NCBI GenBank assembly: GCA_021030905.1
Contig: JAGFMI010000008.1
Span: 1,302,001 to 1,366,000 of the forward strand
DNA: 64,000 nucleotides
Direction: 5' to 3'
Source of the DNA: Pyrenula massariospora
Lineage: Eukaryota; Ascomycota; Eurotiomycetes; Pyrenulales; Pyrenulaceae
Below, one piece after another: positions 56,627-64,000 of this stretch (the stretch's first letter is position 1; each line of letters starts with the position of its first letter). Made by a program: the position numbers and the translations under genes. The notes under the pieces were generated by a model. It was not told the DNA's origin. It worked only from the letters and a program-made list of their open reading frames with translations, and made no database searches.

Positions 56627-56964
56627 CTTCGTTGCCTTGAGTGGGTGGTGGGAGCTGGAGAGGCTGTGGACGTGTCCGTCTTGAGCCTAGGCAACCTAAA
56701 TAGGCAATCAATATGCCGGATTAGGCTCAAGGGTCCCTGTGCATCCAACAGATAGAGGCTCCACAGCCTCACACATAAACGGCGGCTGCAAGCTCTGAGA
56801 ATGCGTTTAAACCCTTGTCCTGGTGTGAGGTCTCGACTTCCAAGGCTACAGCTACAGGCTGCTCCACAATCCGACCATAGCAGGCTGGCCAGGTCTCTAC
56901 AGCCTCCTTGGACAAAATCGCTTCGAGTCTAGTGATTGAGCTTCATCCATTTTCAGCGTTAGTA
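56627..56964. other. Convergent 3' region rich in inverted repeats
   Basis: Between the converging oxidoreductase and acyltransferase genes. CTTGAGCCTA (56680-56689) pairs with TAGGCTCAAG (56722-56731), a perfect 10-bp stem; GAGGCT-CCAC-AGCCTC lies at 56755-56770. GCCT/AGGC words recur throughout. It may form transcript-end hairpins or be a decayed small repeat. Confidence 0.5.
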
Positions 56965-59417
56965 TCAGAGTCGTGAGCGCCTTTGAACGGGCTTCCGAAC
57001 AACAACATCGACCTCTTCTTGGCCAGTATCGTTAGGGGTCTGCTCAGCAAAGAGACCTGCGCCAACTTTATTTGCAAGCGTGAGCACGCGGCTTGATACC
57101 GTTGCACCGTCTCGCCGATTCTTGCCTTCTCGTCTGCAAGCAGCAATACGCTCGATGAAGTCCCACAACCGCCCTCCGGCTCTAATGGTCCCACTTTCAA
57201 GATCGCGAGTAGGTATCCATTCCAGAGCTAGACAGACAGATGGGCCGGTCTTTGACTCCTTGTTTTTGGTGACTTGAATGATACCTTCTTCGGTAAATCG
57301 AGCGTAAGCGTTTTTCAACGCTTCTTTATTGACTGCCTCGAAATAGGACAAGTCCCCTTGGTGATACAAAGTCTTCCCAAAAAGTTGGGCGATGTTCTGA
57401 GCTTTTGTCATCGGGATCCAGGGGCTTCCAGTGTAGTTCAGAGGAGGTGTCAGACAAGTCAGAGACACAGCGCCAAGCCACGCCGCCTCCACAAACGGCC
57501 AAATAAGGAAGCAGTAGAAGTCGAAATTTTCTCGTCCGCGTTGGCGTTCAGTCTCCGTCAATTCAATATACTTTCTGCCGTCAGATGAGTCGGTAACTCT
57601 GATGACGTCTTCAGATTGAAGAGAAGCCAGAGTGTTGTTGAGGTTCGCAGCCAGACCCTGACCAGCCTCAAAGATGAATTCTCCGCGGAATAACTGTGAG
57701 AATGTTAGGAAAAGTTGACAATATTAGAAGTATACCTTACCTGAGACAGAAAAGAGACATATTCTGTTAAGAATTCAAAAGATATCCGCTGGTTCGCGGG
57801 ACCTCCTCCCTGCTTGACCTGCGTGTAGAGCGCTGCTGTTACCAAAGCCTCGGATATGAATAGGTGGATTGTCATATTTCGATAGAAGGAAAGCTCAAAA
57901 CGGTCCACAGCATACATGGTAGGTTCGGCGAGACCTTCGACGGTGCCTACCAAGCCGGGACCAAGCACATCCAACGCGCGATCTACCACAGCGTCCGTGG
58001 ACAGACCATGGAAGTGTGCTACTTTGCCCCCCTTACTGAGAATTCGGGCACGAAGCCACTCAACGCGACGAACAAGCTCAGATCTACCTACCCCACGACC
58101 TCGAAGTGTGAGCAAAACTGTGCCCACAAGCGCCGTGGGCATCACAACGGAAGCGGCGTTGATATTTGCTAGCACGCTGTAGCCCATTGTCCTTAGGATG
58201 CGAGTCTTTACAGATAAGCTAGGGTCACTGAGCATGGGCGTGGCGCTCAGACGAGTTTGCTGGTCGTCAATAAAGGTTCGCAAGCTCCATGGCTTGTGAA
58301 ATCGAATATCAACTCGTCCAAGCTTCAGAGACAGTAGAGAGGACGCTGATAAAAAATCTGATAGATTTTCTTTGGCCTTCGGCTGACCTAATAGTTCGGA
58401 TACGTAGGAGGAGACCTCGATAACCTTGTCATATTGAGTGCTTACTGGACAGATCAAGCAATCTTCAACACTTCCAGACATCACACTGTCTAGGATGAAG
58501 CTGAGTATACCAAACTTGGGCATCAAAAGCTTGCCAGTTCTCGACCGACCGCCCTCGATGAAACATTCGACATTGTATCCATTTTGCAATAGGGCGTCAA
58601 TGTAAGACTGAACCAAACAAGTGTATAGCGCATCTCCGTCGAAAGATCGCCGAATCCACATAGCTCCGGCATGCTGGAGAAAGCTCCCAACCAATGGAAA
58701 GTTCAGATTATCCCCAGCAACGACAATAGGAAGCGTGATACCGAGGCGATAACAAACGATCTGCAACGAGACATAGTCGACGTGACTCTTATGACAAGGT
58801 AAGAAAACAAGAGACTTTTTCTCTTTTGCAGCTTGTGCTGCAATAGAACGGAGTTGCTGAACCTCATCCCCAGAAACATGTATTCCTTGGTGGTATGCCC
58901 TGGTGAGAAGTTGGGTACACAGATAGTAGGCGAACCTTATGAAGGCGTTGCTTTCCATCTTACAAATCATCTTATCTGTCATATCCTCTGTGACTTCTAA
59001 CAGACTAGATATGAGCTCACCCCTCCTCTTTGCTCGTTCATGCTTGTAGGTCTCCATATTCGGATTTAATAGGCCTTCGCTCTCTTCTACTAGAAGTCGC
59101 TGTTCAGCCAACTCTGCGATTTTCGTCTGGAGCTTCGGAGACTTCAGGATGCGTGCCTTCATTTCATCCGAATAGCCTGGATAGAAAGCGGGTTGGCCGA
59201 CGATGTTGGTGTAACTCCTCCATCCAGTTCCCGAGACGAATAGGGACGCTTCTCGTAACGCCTCAAAGGGATTTGATCGGAAACGTGTGAAGTGTTCCAC
59301 AAGTTCTCTTTCACTCTCATCTCCAGAAGACGCCGACGATCCTGCAACAATGCCCGATGTAGCCATCTGTTCCCCCACGAGGTCGAGCGGCAAGCCGCTA
59401 TCCACCGTCTTTGCCAT
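56965..59417 (-). CDS. Glycerol-3-phosphate / DHAP acyltransferase (PlsB/GNPAT type)
   Basis: Two exons, 59417-57741 and 57693-56965, with a 47-nt intron; 801 residues. The acyltransferase blocks are PCHKSHVDYVSLQ at about residue 205 (H-x4-D catalytic pair), AGAMWIRRSFDGD, NVECFIEGGRSRTGKLL at about 280-296 (glycerol-phosphate binding) and LICPVSTQYDKVIE. The N-terminal (SNPFEALREASLFVSGTGWRSY) and C-terminal (REGEF, FDFYCFLIWPFVEAAW) parts match PlsB-like proteins. The enzyme acylates sn-1 of glycerol-3-phosphate or dihydroxyacetone phosphate, the first step of glycerolipid or ether-lipid synthesis. No clear organelle signal; bulk membrane association is expected. The frame is open 75 codons above 59417 but starts there with GTG, so ATG 59417 is used. 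Confidence 0.88.
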
Positions 59418-59921
59418 ATCTGTCTCGAGCACTATCTCAGTCTGAAAAGTCGAGATACATCCGAGGCATCGGCGTTGTTGGGAGGCTCTTCGTCTCCGAA
59501 GAGTGCCGGTTCTATAGTCATTCCTTGGTGGTATGTTGACCGTAAAATGCAGATGGAAAGTCGGATGATGCCGTCTGTGTCCCTCTCCAACGGTCTGGAA
59601 GAACTGCAGGAACCGGATGCACCCCGCAAAGCCCAGCGCCACCTCTCCACACCACCATGAGACCGAAAGGGCCTCGGCATCAAGTTTGCCAAAGACTTCA
59701 GAGCGCTTCTGACATGTACTTTACCATCGTAGACAAACAAGTCAAGTCTAGACCTACAAACCTCTCGATTATACACCCAACCGCCAGGGTTAGAAGACAA
59801 GATATCAGCTAAGTATATTCCATCATATCATCTCCATCAGGTGGCTAACAGTTCTCGCTACGATAAGAGATCCATTGTTCACATTCGACCACGCGATAGA
59901 AACCCAGCCAATACTCTAACC
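59418..59921. other. Upstream region of the acyltransferase gene
   Basis: Divergent spacer between the acyltransferase and the candidate small gene at 59922. No firm motif; likely 5' UTR near 59418-59640, where the coding frame remains open. Confidence 0.35.
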
Positions 59922-60174
59922 ATGGCACTGAAACTTGACCCAGATTTGTTACGGTAAGAGTGTTCTATGAAACAAAATAGCCACCAACATCAAGTGTGAA
60001 ATTGGATAGCCAATTCTAGATAGACATGTTGTGGGCAGTACGGTCTCTCGCTTACTATGAGTTCGCTCTCTGCAAGCGCCACTAAGAAAAATCGGAACCG
60101 ACGAAGTCGAAGAACACCAACCCGGGCTTAACCAACCTCCCCTCCCCCAAAGATTGATCCGTATCACTTCATGA
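59922..60174 (+). CDS. Candidate 39-residue small protein, two exons
   Basis: Exon 59922-59953 begins ATG and encodes MALKLDPDLLR, ending at a strong GTAAGA donor. Joining an AAG acceptor at 60084-60086 gives KIGTDEVEEHQPGLN and an ending of PQRLIRITS with stop at 60174. The intron would be 133 nt. Another acceptor is possible (60012-60014, giving RHVVGSTV). I do not know the family. Placement between divergent acyltransferase and convergent lea1, 86 nt from the latter, leaves room for such a gene. Evidence is the start, donor and protein-like second exon only. Confidence 0.3.
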
Positions 60175-60259
60175 TAAGAGGTCCAGAGGGCGCGTGTGCA
60201 GGAGTTAATTCCTGGAGAACGGGTTTGAACGCCGATACAGTGCTTAGCAGCCTGTGCAA

Positions 60260-61127
60260 CTATGTCTCCATCTCGTCACCTAACGCACCGCTTGGTATCC
60301 GGCCTTCTTTAAGCGCTCTCTCTAGCTGTGATATCTCTTGTAAGCTCTTGGCCTCTCTGATCATCTTCTCGACCCGCTTTCTCTCCTGGGATGTCAACTT
60401 GACTCTGAGCGCCTTATCCTTGGGAGCGGCACTGCTCGTAGTGTCAGCGACTCCCACATCAAAAGTCCTAGACTTGATATTGAGAATCTTAGATGCTAGG
60501 GACGTAGGTTCCTCTTCAGTGCCGAAAAGCACAGTAGCTTCTTTACGCTCAGCGTCCTTGACCCTTTGATAGTCAAGGAATCGAAGGGACGGGATTCGCC
60601 AGATGATGAAGGAGCGATAACTCTGTAGGACTTGTTAGAGCTCCATATAGTCGCAGATTTTAGCTACAGTACACACCTCTTTCCGAGTCACGGGATTCTC
60701 CAGCAATGTAAGGTGTGTAAGTTTGGTAAGGGACCTGAACGGGTCGAGGTCCGCTAACTCAGCAATGTTGTTGGCGGTCAGGACGACGGTTTGGAGGTTG
60801 GGTACATTATTCGACAGGTTTGATTGTATCTGCCTTACACGATTCCGCGAAAGAAGTAGTGTTTGTAGTCTGGGCGAGTAAGGAAAGTTCGACAACGAGC
60901 TGATGTCGTTGTCGGTGAAGTCGATCGCATCGTGGTCTTTGGCGACACCAAGATTTTCGATTGCTGGAATTTTGTGGCCTACATATCGGACAGAAACGAT
61001 ATCAATGGAGCTCGCCAAAGTGTAGCATCTGCTCTTTTCAGCACGTACCTCGTAGGTCTAATTCGCGTTCCTTGAGTGGATTCAGGTACGAGAGGGAGGA
61101 CTGGATTAGATCGGCCGTTAATCGCAT
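60260..61127 (-). CDS. lea1: U2 snRNP A' protein (Lea1)
   Basis: Three exons, 61127-61049, 60978-60677 and 60622-60260; introns 70 and 54 nt; 247 residues. It starts MRLTADLIQSSLSYLNPLKERELDLRG, and the splice gives HKIPAIENLGVAKD, exactly the U2A' opening. Leucine-rich repeats follow (FTDNDISSLSNFP, LQTLLLSRNRVRQIQ, LQTVVLTANNIAELADL, LTHLTLLENPVTRKE), capped by SYRSFIIWRIPSLRFLDYQRVK. The remaining C-terminal helix is charged. U2A' binds U2B'' and stem-loop IV of U2 snRNA in the spliceosome. A second ATG inside intron 1 (61018) gives an apparent frame that is not the real start. Confidence 0.92.
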
Positions 61128-61507
61128 TTTCCAGTCGTCACGATATCATTGGAAAGTCATGAAATGCTTTAAGATTCAAAGTTGTCAATCAACAGCATGT
61201 GCAGGCCGCTTGCTCTTAAATAGATGGTGCTGGTTGTCTAGGTGCACTTGTGGAAGTTCTGGAGCTCTGGCGGGCGGTACGGCTCTTCGCGCACGTTCCG
61301 GGGAGCTCGACATCCATACTTTTGCGCAATACCAAATACCAAGAAAATACTTGTGATGATTGCTATTGCTTGACTCTATTAATAATCCTAACAATGGCCC
61401 TCTCTCCTTAGTGGACCCCTGCCATTGTAACTACCCTCTACCTACACCATCCTCATTAGATAGAGGTACTTGCATAGCCCAAATCTGCCGACGCCAAAGC
61501 GATTGCC
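61128..61507. other. Intergenic lea1 to carboxylesterase
   Basis: lea1 promoter and 3' region of the carboxylesterase. No clear motif. Confidence 0.35.
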
Positions 61508-63245
61508 TTACTTCTTGAAAGCAGGGGCGGTGACAGACTGGTAGATAGGGTCGAATAGCGGACACCTTGAATCAATACTGGATTCGGAGATAATGACCTC
61601 GCCAGTAGGGTCAATCCCTCCATAATTAGCCACATCATTCCCAGACGCATCAACAGCCTGGAAGCCAGGTCCCTGTGAAGGGTTCTTGGCGAAGTTAGCC
61701 CATGCAGTTTGCATGGTCTGACTCAAGGCGATTTCGTCGGCCGTGGAGTTAGGAGGCAGGTTTCCGAAGACCAGAGGTATTTCGGACGAGTGGTAGGCTT
61801 GCAAATCAGTCCCACCAAAAGCAGTCAGCGGCTGCAAGTTTGGGAATGAAATGTTGAAATAGTAGCGGAAGGTCGGAAATAGCTGAGAAGATGTCTTGGC
61901 GACTTGTGCAGCAGGCTGACACAAAGTTAATACCGGAAGTGATACGAAAAATGACCTGAGACTTACACATTGGAAGACTAACTCTGTGTAGAGCTGAGAG
62001 ATCTGGTCAAAAGAATTTCCCGGTAGTGGAGTATATGCTTGAATTAGTGAGGGCTGAAGTGCAGCAGGGAAGGTTTGTTCGATGAAGCCAGTGGTGTTCG
62101 GTAAATTACCAGCAAGCTCGAGAATAAAGATCCGCCCTTCCTGTCCGTTGGATCCAATGAAGATCGGAACCTTTGCAATATTGCCCGCGGCTCTTTTGGC
62201 GAGGAGAGTGGCGCCGGTTGCTAGCTGCGTGACGTTGTCGGTGACTGGGCTGAAACTCCACGAATTCTGCTCTTCAAGGCTCTTGATTGTTGTTGCTGGC
62301 ACAGCTCGTACGCAGGTAAGCTGACTGGGAGCTGTTGAACAATTGACCGCAGCTACAAGTGCTTGCCACGACAAGGGTCCAACGTTGTTTGCCATTGGGC
62401 TAACCGTCGCTTGCCCACTCTCAAGGATCGCGCCACGAAATGGAGTATTCGGTGGCGGTGTTGTCACCAAGCGGTCTACAGAAGCAGCACCAGACGATTC
62501 GCCAAAGATAGTAACTTTATTTGGATCACCACCGAAGGAAGCAATATTGCGTTGAACCCAGTCGAGAGCCAAACGTTGATCGAGGAATCCCGCATTCTGA
62601 GAAGTCAAAGGAAGTTCTGGGGAGTTTGAGAATCCAAAAGCGTTGGTCCTATAGTTCGTTGAAACGACAATTACCTCCTGGTTGGCCGCAAAGCTCGAAC
62701 CGTCGTATGTCGGTTGGCCCGCATTCCCAAATTGTAGAGCTCCGCCATAAATCCAAAACATGACCGTCTTGTCTGGCGTAGGTGTATCAGGCACGAACAC
62801 ATTGAGATATAGGCAATCTTCACTCTCGACAGGTGGTGGGTTGCTGAACACATTGATTGTGAACTGTCTAGCTGTCGCGTCACCTATAACAAGGTTGCTC
62901 AGCAATCCGAACCCATTTTCGAAATATTCTCTTAAGCCTACCATTGAATTGTTGAATACATGAATCACTAAATGCGGTGGCCTGGATAGGAGTGGAAACG
63001 GGAGTGGCTGGTTGAGGTGGGGAGAATCGCTCCGGAGGTGACACAGCGAAGGGTATTCCTAAGAACTGCTTGACACCATTTTTTCCGCCCGGGACAGACG
63101 ATACTTTTCCAACCACTGTTCCGATATCGATTGTTGCTGTTGGAGCATTAGACTGGCTGTATGCCTTTCTTGTTACGGCAAGTAAGAAAGCCACGCATGC
63201 AGGCACAAATTTTATTCTGAAGGGCAACATTTTGGACACAACCAT
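61508..63245 (-). CDS. Secreted type-B carboxylesterase (alpha/beta hydrolase)
   Basis: Three exons, 63245-62942, 62883-61967 and 61915-61508; introns 58 and 51 nt; 542 residues. The N-terminus is a signal peptide (PFRIKFVPACVAFLLAVTRKAYS). Landmarks are VKQFLGIPFAVSPPERF, SDSCIQQFNG (made by the first splice), SEDCLYLNVF, FWIYGGALQFG (oxyanion loop), the nucleophile elbow VTIFGESSGAASV (Ser near residue 230), GSNGQEGRIF (acid Glu) and AYHSSEIPLVFG (His). The triad is complete. Secreted fungal members cleave diverse esters; the true substrate is not shown. The second intron is 51 nt, a multiple of three and stop-free. Start could also be the Met at 63230, which gives the same signal. Confidence 0.9.
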
Positions 63246-64000
63246 GTCGAAACGCACGTTAGGCAGCGGAGATTCAGAGGGCAGCAGGATAGAGGAGGCT
63301 TCCTCAAACTTGAGTCTCTGAAGTATAAGAAAGCCATTGTGTATGACATAGGTTTATAGTACTCCGCGTTAGTGAGCGCGGGACAAGAAACGGATGACGC
63401 CTGCTGGTAGATCTCGCGATGTCGCTTTGCGTAACGGGGGTTGCGGAACAATCAAGCTAGATGACCTAGCGGAAAAAGACGTAGGAAGGTTTTGGCCAAC
63501 AGGGCGATGAATTCAGCCGAGGCTTGGTGAGCGGAGGTGCAAACGAAGGAGAAGCCTGGAAGATTAAGATGGGAAATCCGCAATATACCATCCAGGTACC
63601 TGCTCCGAACTTTCCGAGCGGCCGCCTGCCAATCATCTTTCTTCGGCGCCAAGCTGGACCGCGTTTCCGAGGTCAACCATCACCCGCCCCCCGCATCTCT
63701 ATCCCAACTCGCGTGCACCATCTGAAAGTAACAAGATAGAAAGCCAAGATGACAAGCATCGACACTTCAATTAGTCGAGACGAGCTTAGTTGCGGACGAA
63801 GAATGACAAATCGTCAAAGACCGGACTCGCAAATCGCGACCGCTAGAATCTTTTGCTGATAGTCGACGACTATCATAGCCAATGCTGAAAGCTTTCTAGG
63901 GCAGAAGGGCATAGATGGCAGCTCTTTCGCACAAGTAGGCACGTGATCGGATGTGCCGCCTGCCTGACGTGTTTTCGGCCAGCTCTACAAAGGAGACACG
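63246..64000. other. Window end, carboxylesterase promoter
   Basis: No gene recognised. A 19-nt palindrome TGATAGTCG-A-CGACTATCA lies at 63857-63875 and a CACGTG at 63940-63945. A minus frame at 63452-63676 lacks an ATG. Confidence 0.35.
63857..63875. promoter_or_regulatory. 19-nt palindrome
   Basis: TGATAGTCG-A-CGACTATCA, 9-bp arms about one centre base, some 610 nt upstream of the carboxylesterase start. It could be an operator for a dimeric factor; use not shown. Confidence 0.35.

Noticed and set aside
60635-61018. Minus frame starting MASSIDIVS as the U2A' start
   Set aside because: Its first 16 codons lie in intron 1; the conserved MRLTADLIQ start is in exon 1 at 61127.
1-64000. tRNA, rRNA, CRISPR, transposon or virus-like element
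   Set aside because: I looked for tRNA B-box-like sequences, reverse transcriptase, transposase and capsid motifs and for long terminal repeats and found none; a covariance or repeat search could still find short or decayed copies.

Overview
The window is an ordinary gene-dense stretch of nuclear chromosome from a filamentous ascomycete (Pezizomycotina). Introns are short (about 35-200 nt, mostly 45-110), GT-AG, with CTAAC/CTGAC-like branch sites. Several genes belong to families typical of these fungi: a con-10 type KGG protein, a DUF3112-like 7TM protein, a fused CnxE/gephyrin enzyme, phenol-hydroxylase type FAD enzymes and a fungal heme-oxygenase-like protein. I cannot place it below subphylum. 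I see no rRNA, tRNA, CRISPR array, transposon or virus-like element.

Layout: 0.7-7 kb holds a cupin protein, an M61 metallopeptidase, the ER protein Pga2, the centromere/Fanconi histone-fold protein Mhf1 and a SnoaL-like pathogenesis-related protein. 7-11 kb is gene-poor and contains one small secreted six-cysteine protein that is visible only after removing two introns. 11-18 kb has the 7TM protein, a SUN-domain nuclear-envelope protein and an unrecognised membrane protein. 18-28.6 kb has Tma46, a mitochondrial 3-hydroxyisobutyrate dehydrogenase, DDB1, a CxxC zinc protein (CZIB/UPF0587, with a GC-AG intron) and an FAD monooxygenase. 29.7-37 kb has a large unrecognised protein and a DDHD phospholipase. 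38-48 kb has CnxE, an MFS transporter, a GNAT acetyltransferase, a mitochondrial hemerythrin and con-10. 49-64 kb has Lst4/FNIP, a heme-oxygenase-like protein, a Gfo/Idh/MocA oxidoreductase, a PlsB-type acyltransferase, U2 snRNP A' and a secreted type-B carboxylesterase.

The genes do not form an evident biosynthetic cluster; most are single housekeeping genes. Functional links are loose: Mhf1 and DDB1 both act in genome maintenance; hemerythrin, heme-oxygenase-like protein and the FAD enzyme handle oxygen or iron. The most noteworthy items are the hidden six-Cys secreted protein, a cluster of three hairpins with alternative pairing downstream of con-10, the GC-AG intron, a 15-bp inverted repeat upstream of the MFS gene, a His-rich tract in CnxE, and a candidate 39-residue gene between the acyltransferase and U2A' genes. 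All gene models are my own reading of open frames plus splice signals, without transcript evidence.
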